A stretch of 64,000 bases of DNA from Lepisosteus oculatus (lineage: Eukaryota > Chordata > Actinopteri > Semionotiformes > Lepisosteidae), in assembly GCF_040954835.1 (NCBI RefSeq), contig NC_090709.1, positions 41,734,490 to 41,798,489 of the forward strand. Direction: 5' to 3'. A model generated the notes under the pieces. The model saw only the letters and a list, made by a program, of their open reading frames with translations. It was not told the origin of the DNA and made no database searches. A program made the position numbers and the translations under genes. Numbering within the stretch: the stretch's first letter is position 1; the number at the start of each line of letters is the position of its first letter. Positions 11,510 to 22,884 of this stretch are shown piece by piece.

Positions 11510-12297
11510 AGGAGGAAGAATAAACTTCCCCTATTCTATCTTCATCACTCACTCTCTCTCTCCTCAGCCACCTCCTGCCTCCTGCCTCCCCTACCCCTCT
11601 CATCCCACCCCCTTGTGGCCTGCACTCCTCCTCACTCCTTCTCTTCCTCTGCTCCTCCTCCTCAGCCCAGGCCACCTCCTGCCTCACCTACCCACTACCT
11701 ACCCTCTCCTCCCTACTCCACCCCCCTTGTGGCCTGGGCTCCTCCTAGCTCCTTCTCTTCCTCTGCTCCTCCTCCTCAGCCCAGGCCACCTCCTGCCTAC
11801 TCTACCCTCCCTGGACCTGTCTACCCCCCCCCACTCTCTACCCTGCCTGCCTCTCCTACCCACTTGTGGCCTAGGCTCCTCCTAGCTCCTACCTTACCTC
11901 TCCACCTGCTCTACCCCACCCCCTAGCCCTGCCTACCCTTCTACTACTACTGCCTGCACCCCTGCCCTGTCTACCCACCTTGCTACTCTACCCCCTTCTG
12001 CTGCCTGCACCTGTCTACCCCTCCTATCTACCCCACCCCACTCACTGGCCCTACCTGCCCCTCCTACCTGTCTGACACTGCTGCTACCCAGCCCACCCTG
12101 TCTACCCCTCCTGTCTACCTACCTACCCCACCTCACTGGCCCTACCTGCCCTGCCCAACACTCTGCTGCTACCCAGCCCTGTCTACCCCTCCCTTCTACC
12201 TATCCCACCCCCTCACCCTGGCTACCCTCTCTACCTCTCCTGTCTACCCAGCCCACATACTTACCTTGGATACTCACCTGGGTGATACTTACCAGGG
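11500..12297 (-). repeat. Pyrimidine-rich (G-rich on minus) tandem block, right of centre
   Basis: Reverse-complement partner of the left block, with fewer tandem units. The G-rich strand switches from top to bottom exactly at the palindrome centre. Confidence 0.8.
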
Positions 12298-12365
12298 ACC
12301 AGCCAGGATTTGAACCCACAACCTTGCGGTCATGAGCCCAGCACCGTCTCCACTCCTCCATCTGC
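12298..12365 (-). repeat. tRNA-like module 4, right arm
   Basis: Mirror copy of the left-arm module, with box B-like GGGTTCAAATCC readable on the minus strand. Confidence 0.5.
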
Positions 12366-12469
12366 CGTCCCGCTGGGAGAGGGATTCGGTCTGTCTCTTA
12401 TCCCTCCGTTTCAGCCTTGAACTGGGAAGAAGACCAAGAGCCCACGGGAGCCCCAGCTCTACAAAGACC

Positions 12470-12535
12470 TGCTGTGGCTCAGGGGAAGAGCTCTGGACTT
12501 CTACCTGGAGGTTGTGGGTTCAAACCCTGGGAGGA
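12470..12535 (+). repeat. tRNA-like module 3, right arm (Arg-like)
   Basis: Box A-like TGGCTCAGGGG, GGACTTCTA in the anticodon position and GGTTGTGGGTTCAAACCC on the plus strand. Mirror copy of the module at 10,125-10,195. Confidence 0.5.
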
Positions 12536-12663
12536 TTAGGAGCTTTTGTTAATTTAATTCTTGTGGACCGTAACACACTGATAAATAAAGACAAGGGCTG
12601 TGGGCTTTTACTTCCCAACCCGTCACTGCTGGGGAGGATCACACTGCAAACCCACCTCAGCTC

Positions 12664-12742
12664 TTAGCCAGGACTTGAACCCACAACCTCCTGGTCATGA
12701 GCTCAGCACCATCTCCACTCCTCCACTGGCTCCCGGCCTGAA
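12664..12742 (-). repeat. tRNA-like module 2, right arm
   Basis: Mirror copy of the module at 9,920-9,998. The box B-like GGGTTCAAGTCC is intact on the minus strand. Confidence 0.5.
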
Positions 12743-12832
12743 GGAGAATTCATTCAGTCTGTCTTTTATCCCTCAGTTTCGAACCCTGAGCTGGGAAGAC
12801 CAAGAGCACACAGGAGCCCCAAGCCTCCCAAA

Positions 12833-12900
12833 GACACTGTGGCTCAGTGGAAGAGCTCTGGGCTTCTAACACAGAAGCTGTGGGATCAAGCCCTCTGGAA
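12833..12900 (+). repeat. tRNA-like module 1, right arm
   Basis: Box A-like TGGCTCAGTGG and box B-like GGGATCAAGCC on the plus strand. Mirror copy of 9,764-9,832 with several substitutions. Confidence 0.5.
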
Positions 12901-13616
12901 AACAAGCTGTTTGTTTTCATTTAATTTTCTGCATATTTTAACATATTTATGCTTTTACTCATCCTGGAAAACTAATTACACATTTTTTCTAGTGGAATTG
13001 AATTAATTTGTATTGACAGTTATTTGAAGAACAGCTGAGCCTCAACACAGAGGATGAGGAGGGTGAGCCTGTAGGACATCCAGCAAGATGAATCCTGTGA
13101 CCCAAAACAAACTACAGCACAGGTTTAGCACTGATTATAATATGGGATCAGAAAGACCCACAAAACAGCTTAACCTTCCCGTCACACACCTCTCCCGAAC
13201 CACTCGATTTCCACACTGTAAGAGCGCAGCAGGTTCAGGCAAGACAGTGGCGCCTGTCTGACCTTCATCCCCAATGAGGCCGAGGAGAACAACCTGCTGC
13301 CTATAATTAGCTGCCTAATTGGTGGAAGACGATTGGTGGGGAGACAGTTAAAAGGCACGAGTGGGAAGCCTTCAGCCTGGTGCTGCCTGGGGACAGAGGT
13401 CAGTTGTGCTGAGCAGAGCAGGAGGGAAGAGCTGCTGAGCTGCGTCAGGGGGAGGATGTCTGACTGCTGAGCCTGGGAGCTGTGAGTCTGGCTGTCTTCA
13501 CAAAGACCTGCTTTGAAGACGACTGCAAGTCTACCTAGAGCTCAGAGAACAGGTTTGTTTTGTGGTTTCTGGACTGCTTTATCCCAAACTGTGAATAAAG
13601 AGCACCGTTTCCTTAC

Positions 13617-13719
13617 CTTGTGGCTGTGAAAGTTTGTTCTGAGAGCTGCCTCACTAGGAGGAGGGGGATTGGGGCCATGAACTGAACTGGACAGGATAGG
13701 TCTCCTGTCACCCTCTGAG
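13617..13719 (-). pseudogene. Possible exon remnant, right arm (broken)
   Basis: Counterpart of 8,932-9,049. Splice-like borders are kept, but the segment is about 15 bases shorter and the frame open in the left arm hits TGA almost at once. Supports decay, or that it was never coding. Confidence 0.25.
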
Positions 13720-14455
13720 CTGCAAAATTACCAGGTTTAGCTTCTGGTCAGCCAGGGACTCTACTGTCCTGGACAGAACAGCTGGATTCTGCTCACAGAG
13801 GGAGAAACTGAACTGCTGGAGGGGCACCAGTGATCTTCCAATCCAGATCAAGGGTAAAAACAGAAGCAATAAAACGATGAGTACCTGCAAAATATGCAGG
13901 ACCTTGTTTTAGGTGATGGATGTCTTAAGTTAGGCACACCAGTGCTCCTGTGCTGTTAAACTGGGAGAGAAATGATACCCCTGCCCCTGCCTGGCGAGAG
14001 CTTGGAGGGGCTTGTTGTAAACTGGTCTGTCTTCTCTGGCTGCAGCAACACTGGGAGCCTCCACTTCCTGCTTTTCAAACCTCCCCTGACCAATCATGTT
14101 TCTCCAGCTGGTCAGGTGACTGACAGCTACACTGCATTCTGGGTCATGCAGTTGTGACCAAGTACCATCACAGCAAAAATTGGTCAAGCTATGAGCTGGA
14201 GTGTCAAAAGGAAGCAAAATACCGATAAAAGTTCTGGAGAGTGAATTAAGATATAACCTAAGAGAAAATAAATAGGATCGTAGATGGCAGAACTCTTATT
14301 CAGCAGCTTTCAATTTTATTTAAATTAACCCAGCTCGTTGACAAGTACATTATCCTTCATCACAGCTTCCCTGCTCTTATCTACCTCCAGGCTCCAGCCC
14401 CCTGCAGGAAATCGAACCAGCCCTGGGCTCTCTCTTTTTGAGCTCATTATATACA

Positions 14456-14549
14456 CAGGCTGTGGGCTTGAACAGACAACACCTGCACCAACCCAGGGGA
14501 GGTAGCTTATTGGCCACCATCGTCCTCGTGGCCTGCTGGGAGATGTAGT
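14456..14549 (-). promoter_or_regulatory. Promoter-like block, right arm (TATA and ZNF143-type site)
   Basis: On the minus strand the ZNF143-type motif occupies 14,531-14,549 (identical over 19 bases to the left-arm copy) and a TATA-like word lies at 14,456-14,463. Retention of the full ZNF143 word in both diverged arms is notable, but activity is unproven. Confidence 0.5.
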
Positions 14550-15529
14550 TCATGAAGGCCTGCAGCAGGACAGTGTCAGTGAGAAAGGGACAGCAGGTTG
14601 AGACTGCACTCCTCCCTCTTCACACACTAACACTGCCCCCCCCACCTTTATCTCACCCTGTAGTACGAGTCCAGCTCAGAGTGGGCGACTGCTCCGTGGG
14701 ACTACCAGCAGGGTAGCACATTAGCTTTAAAAGAAAGCAGAAAACATGCGCTCATACACACCCTGCCCTCTGGCAGAGAAAGACTGTTTCTGGACCTCGT
14801 CTTCATGAGAAACGCGAGGCAGCCCTTTCAAATCGGAAAAAGTGCCTCCCCTTACTGGAAGAAGGGGGTAAAAACCTCAGCTTAATAAAAATCAAACCAG
14901 AGGGAGGGTGTTCAAGTGAGGACAAAGCCAACAGCCCCTGGCCTTGGGCAATCTCAAGCCTCACAGTCCTTTCCAGTCGATTTGTGCGGACCGTGGGAGA
15001 TACAGGTCGGCTCTTTCCCCTTTCACCATTAAGGGACAACTAGACCTGAGGCCCTCCCACCCCCAGGCAAATTAGTAGTCGCACTACGGGCAATAGGCAC
15101 AGAGGCACCAGCTCTTACACAGCAGCCCCATGGGTAGGGAATGTAGGACAGAGGGCATGAGGCACAGAGGCTACTGTTCTCAGGAGATACCTATGCCGTT
15201 CAGAGCCAAATAGGACACATACCCCTCTCGCCTAGAGCAGATATAGAGGGAGATTCACACAGGCAGGCAGTCGGTGAATTCATGAAAGGAAGGGAGTTGT
15301 GATCAGGGACAGAGTGACTCAGGGAGCTGAAGTAAAACACAGCGAACAGTCCAGCAGGGAAAGGTGTCAACCTCTGCCTCCTGAAGCTCGCGGGAGGTGA
15401 AATTTCACCACAGTAGGGGTGAAAGGGGAGGTTTGAATATTACAACAGTCGCAAGAAGAGTTTAAGACACAGGTCCGAGCACTGCAGCATAGAAAGGGGC
15501 AGAGGCAGAAGCCCAGCCTGGACAGTTGC

Positions 15530-18500
15530 AATAGAGGAGAGGTGACGTCTCAGGACACAGGTCCACCTGCACCAATACAGTCCAGGGGCCAATTTACAAC
15601 ACCGCCTACAGCTCTAGGTATTACAATACAGTCGAGCAAACTTCAGGCCACATGTTCACAATACAAAACAGTACAGATGACAGTTCACAGTACTGGACAG
15701 TACACAGCTCAGCATATTACAATAGAGTAGAGGTGACAGGTCAGGACTCAATTACACATCTTAAAAAACAGTACAGATGACAGTACACAGCACAGAACAT
15801 AGCTTAGGATGTTATAATACAGTAGAAGTGACAGTTCAACATATTAGAACACAGTACACAGCTCAGGATATTACCATACAGTCCAAGTGACAGTTCACAG
15901 CACTGTACCGTACACAGTTCTGGGTATTACAATAGTTGAGCAAACTTCAGGCCACATATTCACAATAGAAAACAGTACAGCTAACAGTTCACAGCACTGG
16001 ACAGTACCCAGCTCCGCATATTACAATAGAGTAGAGGTGACAGTTCGGGACTCAATTACACATCTTACAAAACAGTACAGATGACAGTTCACAGCCCAGC
16101 ACTGAACACAGCACAGGATGTTACAATACAGTAGAAATGACAGTTCAGGACACAGTGCAGCATATTAGAATACAGTACAGTTCACATCACAGTACACAGC
16201 TCAGCATATTACAATACAGTAGAGATGACAGTTCAGGACACAGTAACACATGTTACAATATAGTCCCGGTATCAGTACCACATATTATAAAAGATCACAG
16301 TTGTAAGTTCACAATGCAGTACAGGTGACAGTTCAGGACTCTGTTACACATCTTACAAAACAGTACAGATGACAGTTCACAGCACAGAATATAGCTTAGG
16401 ATGTTACAATACAGTAGAACTGACAGTTCAGGACAGTTCCACATCTTAGAAGACAGTTCACATCACAGTACACAGCTCAGGACATTACCATACAGTCCAA
16501 GTGACAGTTCACAACACTGTACCGTACAAAGCTCTGGGTATTACAATACAGTCGGGCAAACTTCAGGCCACATATTCACAATACAAAATAGTACTGATAA
16601 CAGTGCACAGTACAGAACACAGCTCAGCATATTACAATACAGTACAGGTGACAGTTCAGGACTCTGTTACACATCTTACAGAACAATACAGATGACAGTT
16701 CACAGCACAGAACAGAGCTTAGGATGTTACAATACAGTAGAACTGCCAGTTCAGGACACAGTTCAACATATTAGAGTACAGTACAGGTGACAGTTCACAT
16801 CACAGTACAGAGCTCAGCCTATTACAATACAATAGAGGTGACAGTTCAGGACACAGTTACAATACAGTACCGGTATCAGTTCCACCTATTTCAAAACAGT
16901 ACAGATGACAGTTCACAGAGCTTAGGATGTTACAATACAGTAGAACTGACAGTTCAGGACAGAGTTCAACATATTAGACTGCAGTACAGGTGACAGTTCA
17001 CATCACAGTACACAGCTCAGGATATTACCATACAGTCCCAGTGACAGTTCACAACACTGTACAGGACACAGCACAGAGTATTACAAGAGACTACAGGTGA
17101 CAACAACACCTCTTCGAATACAGTACAGCTCAGCATATTACAATACAGTACAGGTGACAGTTCAGGACACAATTACACATGTTACAACAGAGTCCAGATA
17201 TCAGTCCCACATATTACAAAACATTACAGATGATAGTTCACAATACAGTACAGGTGACAGTTTAACATATTAGAATACAGTACAGGTAACAGTTCAGGAC
17301 ACAGTTCAACATATTAGAATACAGTACAGGTAACAGTTCACAACACAGTACAGTACACAGCTCAGCATATTACAATACAGTACAGGTGACAGTTCACAAC
17401 ACAGTACCGTACACAGCTCAGGGTATTATAAAACAGTATAGGTGACAACACCACATCTAAGAACACAGGACAGGTGACAGTTCACGGCGCGGTACACAGC
17501 TGGGGCACTTACAACAGTACAGGTACAGGCCACAGGTCCACCTATTACAATAAAGTCCAAGTGACAGTTCACACCACTACCCTACACAGCTCAGGGTATT
17601 ACAACAGAGTAAAGGTGACAGCACCCCTTCTTAAAATATAGTACATGTGACAGTTCAGGACACAGGTGCACATCCAATACAGTCTAGGGGGTAGTTCACA
17701 GCCCAGGACATTACAATAGAGGTGAGGTGATAGTTCACAATACAGTACACAGAGGTGGGTATTACGTCACAGTACAGCGCACAGCTCTTGAGTTTTACAA
17801 TTGAGTACAGGTGACAATTTGGCACAGGGGTCCGATTACTACTCTGCAGCAGAGTACAAACAGCTGGGTATTGCAACATATAAGTGACAGTTCACAGCAC
17901 CGTAGGTAAGGCTGAGTTTTACAACACAGTCCCATGGGAGTTTAGCACACAGATCCTCATCTTGCAACACAAGAGATGGCAGAGAGAGTTCAGCACACTG
18001 ATGAACAGTATTACATCACATAACTGTACACAGGTCTGGATTTTACAAATTGAGGACAGGTGACAGTCTGGGACATAAGTCTAAATATTACAAAGAAATA
18101 CAGTACCCAGGGCTGAATGTTACTACACAGTACAAGTGACAGTTCAGTATACCAGTCCATGGATTACAACACAATACACAGGGCTGTCTTACAAAACCGT
18201 AATCAGAGCCGAATATTATAAGCGTACACCCGACAGTTCAGCCCAGTGATCTGAGAATTAAAATACACCACAGGTGAAGGGTCAACAAACGATTGGGTCA
18301 CTCTGTTTTACAGTTCAGTACTGGTGAGAAATCAGCACACTGGTTTAAGTAGTCTGGTACAGTCAGGGTGAGAGCTGACCCTACAGATAAGTATTAAAGC
18401 AGGATACAGGTAGAGGTTTAGTTGACAGGTTTGAGTATCACCACGCATTACAGTCAGAGAGATACGCACACAGGTTTTTGAAACAAAGGTCAGCGGAGAC

Positions 18501-20830
18501 GAAAGTTCAGAACACAGGTTTCAGTCTTAAAAGCACAGAAAGAAGCCCTAGTTGAAGTTTTTTTAGCACAGTCCAGGTGAGAGATGACCACACCGGTTTC
18601 AGTATTGAAGCACAGAAAGCTGAAAGCTCAGCACACAAATTTAAGTATTAAACTTATGTCACTATGTATTAAAATTTAGTACAAGTGAGGGTTCAGCACG
18701 TTGATTAAAGTCTTTTAGTACAGCCCAGGTGAAAGCTGACCACAGATGTGAGTATAAAAACATTAAAATGATAAAAAAAATACTATTAAAGCACAGAGCT
18801 GTCAATGAGTATTAAAACTCAGTATAGATAGGAGTGTAGCACACACATTTGAGTATTAAAGTACACTACAGACGAAGGTTCGACAGACTGCGTCACTGAG
18901 TGGCAAAGCTCAAAACAAACAGTTCAGCACACAAATTTGAGCCGGAAACACACTGCAGGTGAAGATTCAACAAACAGTTGTGTCATTGAGTATTAATGTT
19001 CAGCACACTGGCTGCAGTCATTTAGTACAGTCCAGGTGAGAGCTGACCACACAGTTTAGAGCATAAAAAAGGTAATTAAAAAAGGCGAGAGTCAAGCACA
19101 CAGGTGTCATTTGTTTATTAAAACTCAGTAAGTGTAACGCACAGATTTGAGTAGTGAAGGAGACTGCAGATTAAGGTTCAGCATACATGCACGTCACTGA
19201 GTACTGAAGCTCGGTACAAGTGAGTTCAGCACCCTGGTTTGAGTATTAAAGCTTAGTAAAAGTGAGAGTTTACCACGCCAACTCAAGTATTAAAGTTTAC
19301 TACAGCAGAAGGGTCAGCATACTGGTGTGTCACTGAGTACTGAAGTTTAGTACACGGGTTCAAGTTTTATAGTACAGTACAGGTGAGAACTCAACACAAA
19401 GGTGTGTGATTGAGTATGAAAGCTCAGCACTGGTGAGTCTCCAGAACACAGGTTCGAGCGTTTCAAAATGGTACCAGTGAGTCCACTTAGCTGAGGATTA
19501 CAACAGTACAGTACACAGGGCTGGGTATTGCAATAGAACAACAGAGCTCAGCACAGAGGTTTGAGATTAAAGCACAGGAAAGGTGAGAGTTTAGCACACA
19601 GGTGTATCACTGAATATTGAAGCTCAGTACTGGTGATCGTTCAGAACACAAGTCTGAGCATCGCAAAATAGTACCAGTCGGACTTGTGAGCTCACATTAC
19701 AACAGTACAGGTGACAGTTCATCACACAGGGCTGAGTTTCTAACAGTACAACACAGATCTGAGTATTGAAATACACTGCAGGTGAAAGTTCAGCAAACTG
19801 TTGGGTCACTGTGTATTTAAGTTCAGCACACTGGTTGAAGTCCGTTAAGCACAGTCCAGGGGAGAACTGACCACACAGGTTTGAGCATTAAAAAAAATTA
19901 AAAGGTGAGAGAGAGTAAAGCACACAGGTGTGTCATTGAGTCAGTAAAGGTAAGAGTGTAGGACACAGATCTGAGTATTAAAGTACCTGACAGATGAACA
20001 TTGAGCACACATGCACGTCACTGAATATTATAAAGCTCAGTACAAGCTCACCTCCCTGGTTTAAGTAGTTGAGTACAGTCAGGGTGAGAGCTGACCACAC
20101 AGCTTTGAGTATTAAAGCACGATAAAGGCGAGAGTTTAGTTTTCAGTTTTGAATATTTTCACACACACAGGTTTTTGTATTAAAGCTCAGTGGAGAGGAG
20201 AGTTCAGAACACAGGTTTCAGTTTTAATGCACAGAAAGAAGCCCTGGTTTAATTATTTCAGTCCAGCCCAGGTGAGAGCTAAGCACAGAGGTTTGAGTAT
20301 TAAAACACAGTAAAGGAGAGAGTTTAGCACACAGGTGTCTCACTATTCAACTCTACTTACAAGTTAAAGAGTTCAGCAAACTGGTAACACTGGTTTAAGT
20401 ATGATAGTCCAGTCCACATGAGGGGTCGGGTACACACTTTTGAGTATGAAAGCCCAGTAAAGATGAGAGTTCAGCACTCGTGTGTCACTGTGAGAATTAA
20501 TGCTCAGTACAAGTGAGTTCAGCACATTGGTTTAGATATTATAGTACAGTTCACGTGAGGGTTCAGCACACAGGTAGGTCATTGAGTATTAAAGCTCAGT
20601 ACAGGAGAGTTTCGTATGCAAGTGTGAGGATTACCAGTATTAAGGCTCAGTGGAGATGGGAACACAGTACAGCACACAGGTGTGGGTATTAAAGTATGAT
20701 ATAGGAAAGAATTCAGCATGCTGGCGTATCATTGAATACTAAAGTTCAGTACGCAGATGTGTCTGTATTAGGGTACAATACCCTTGAGAATTGAGTACAC
20801 TATTGTCAACACTCCACTCCCTACAGTACA
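15530..20830 (-). repeat. Long degenerate satellite array, right arm
   Basis: About 5.3 kb, reverse complement of the 2.3-7.2 kb array, with words such as GTACAGGTGACAGTTCA and CAGCTCAGCATATTACAATA. Many short open frames (for example in 15.5-17.0 kb) share TVQ/VTVQD-type repeats only because the satellite unit is repeated. Confidence 0.85.
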
Positions 20831-21059
20831 GCCACTGATAACCAGGATCAGAACAGTCTATCTGAGCAAAGTACCTCACCCTGGGGTACAAGACTGTGCC
20901 CCCCTCTGGAATCAAACCTGCAATCCACAGTCAAAAAGCCCTGTTTAATACTGCAGAAGTGTAGTGTTTTACAGAGCACAAGCAGCTGGACTGAGAGAAA
21001 GACACGTCACAGAGACCGACACAAGGAGGAAGAAAGACAGGAAAGAGCTCCTCACCTCC

Positions 21060-21385
21060 ATCCCAACTCCCAGCCATATCCGTCTTCCCACTGTCAAGTT
21101 TGTCAACAGCCTGGAAAATTAGGAGAAAGATTGCATGAGAGAGCTTCCGACTTCTATCCCATCTCCCAACTATTATTATTATAATACCTGTCTCTCGCCA
21201 ACCTGGAAAATTAAGAGAAAAGAATACAGGAGAGGGTTCAATCTTCATACATACCTAACTTCCTACTGTCAGCCTCTGGATATCCTGGAAAATTAGGGAA
21301 GAGAGGGACAGGAGAGAAGAGAGAGAATGGAATTTTACCATTACATTCCAACTCTACCTTTCTTCCCACTGTCGGCCTTTGGACA
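21060..21385 (-). repeat. Microexon-like repeat units, right arm
   Basis: Three to four units of the array seen at 181-2,180, here on the minus strand (CTGGAAAATTAGGAGAAA words are the reverse of the acceptor-like tract). Two more units lie at about 22,090-22,260. Far fewer units than in the left arm. Confidence 0.7.
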
Positions 21386-21394
21386 TCCTGGACA

Positions 21395-21397
<3 letters not shown>

Positions 21398-21428
<31 letters not shown>

Positions 21429-21530
21429 TGCTTACACTTACATAGCGCTTTTCTAGACACTCCACTCATAGCGCTTTACAGGTAATGGGGAATCCCACTA
21501 CCACCACCAATGTGCAGCATCCACCTGCCA
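21398..21530 (-). mobile_element. 5S-derived SINE, 3' tail fragment with (ATT)n
   Basis: Starts with a (TAA)n run, then the tail TTGCTTACACTTACATAGCG and CACTCATAGCGCTTTACAGG, followed by the CCACTACCACCACCAATGTG segment. Only the 3' part of the element is present. Its insertion coincides with the end of clear palindrome pairing. Confidence 0.75.
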
Positions 21531-22880
21531 ATTAAGGAAAATAATTCAGCAGAAAGAGTCCAACCTATGTCCGATCTCTCCATCCATACTTGTTGTGAAC
21601 GGACGTGCCCACTGACCTCAGACCTGGACAGCTCCCGGGCTCGGTAACCCGCTCTGTAGAGTGTAGAGGAGAAGGGCAGCTCTCTGCAGATCGCAGTGGC
21701 CCTGAAAGCAAGGAAACAGCTCCTGTGTGCTCTGGATGTGGACAGAAGGGACATTATAAGTCCCCCAGTTTGTGTCCCGTCCCCACAGTGAAAGGGATTC
21801 CGATGCGTCCCACACCTGACACACCCAGGTGACATTAGCGATGCTCTAACTCCAGGGAGGGTCTCCTCCCAGTGACGACTGTGGGAAGATCTGACAGCAC
21901 ACAGCCGCTGAGAAGACCTGCGCTGCGGTCATGGAGATCAGGAGGAAGACCCTGAAGCAGACAGGACCGTCAGAACCGAGGGACACGGCTCGAGGCTCGC
22001 CATGGGTAGTACTGAGGAGTCACTGTACCCGGCAACTCTCGGACAAGACGTACCCATCCTGGTGGACTCGTTGCAAGATTCCAATACAAGCTCCTGTCTC
22101 TCCATCGTCTGCCTCTGGACATCCTGGAAAATTAGGAGAAAGACGGACAGGAGAGAGAATCCCACCTCCATTCCAGCTCCCAAACATACCCGTCTACCCA
22201 CTGTCTGCCTCTGGACATCCTGGACAATTAAGGAAAATACAGTAGAAAGAGTCCAACCCATGTCCGATCTCTGCACCCATACTTGTTGTGAACTGACGTG
22301 CTGGTGGACTCGTTACAAGATTCCAAGTGTCGGGATGCAAGGAGTCCCAGCACAGTCCCCGGAAGGATTGAGATGAGTTCAACTGTAACGAAAATGCCGG
22401 AGAACACAGGAGACACACACACACGAGGTGTTATTTCCCCACAGAGCCCAGAACCGGAACAGCTTTCCAGAGGTTTTTATAGGCCGAGCCCAGCCATGTT
22501 CTTACCCTGAAGGGGGACTGAAGAGTCTGCTTACGGCCCAGTGGCTGTTCTTGATGATGCTGTCCCAGGCTCTCGGCTGTTTCTCTGGTGTCAAGTTCAG
22601 AATCCTGCCAGGCCAGGTCAGGAGACCAGGTCAATGACCCCCCCCCCAGACCGGAGCCCGATATCCACACGGAGCGTGCGTGACCCCCAGGTCTCGCGCC
22701 AAGGGCAGCGAGACAGCGGTACGAGGCGAACTCCCTCCCTCCGCTGCGGGAGACTGAGAACACCCTGTAGACGGGACAAGAGAGAGGGGAACGGGTACGA
22801 CCGGGCCCGGAGGAGGCCGGTGCTGTACCTGTGCCCAGGGGTGGGGAGCAGCTCGTCTGCAGAGAGAGACGAGCCCCTCC
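21531..22880. other. Rearranged spacer, no gene recognised
   Basis: Contains two related copies of a segment (GTCCGATCTCT, ACTTGTTGTGAAC; near 21,560 and 22,260), two microexon-like units at 22,090-22,260, and then unique GC-rich DNA. No family-like open frame; those present are short and overlap on both strands. Confidence 0.45.
22085..22260 (-). repeat. Isolated microexon-like repeat units
   Basis: Two units of the 181-2,180 array on the minus strand, each with TCTGCCTCTGGACATCCTGG (reverse of CCAGGATGTCCAGAGGCAGA). Separated from the right arm by about 700 bp of other sequence. Confidence 0.65.
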
Positions 22881-22884
22881 CCGG

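Larger units (their letters stand above)
11481..21400 (-). repeat. Right arm of giant palindrome A
   Basis: Inverted, diverged copy of the left arm. The landmarks appear in mirror order: purine-rich strand, tRNA-like modules, exon-like remnant, promoter-like block, degenerate satellite, microexon-like units. Recognisable pairing stops near 21.4 kb, where a SINE tail is inserted. A few further units of the outermost array occur at about 22,090-22,260, so the arm was probably longer and then rearranged. Confidence 0.88.

Noticed and set aside
10503-11926. Proline- and leucine-rich open frames near the palindrome centre
   Set aside because: Low-complexity translation of a purine/pyrimidine tract, present in overlapping frames on both strands.
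9764-12900. Functional tRNA genes
   Set aside because: Box A/B-like words are present but acceptor stems do not pair and arms are degenerate; treated as tRNA-derived repeats.
1-21400. Palindrome A as a simple sequencing or assembly fold-back artefact
   Set aside because: The arms differ by many substitutions, indels and repeat counts away from the centre, which a single folded molecule would not show. A local artefact at the identical centre cannot be fully excluded.
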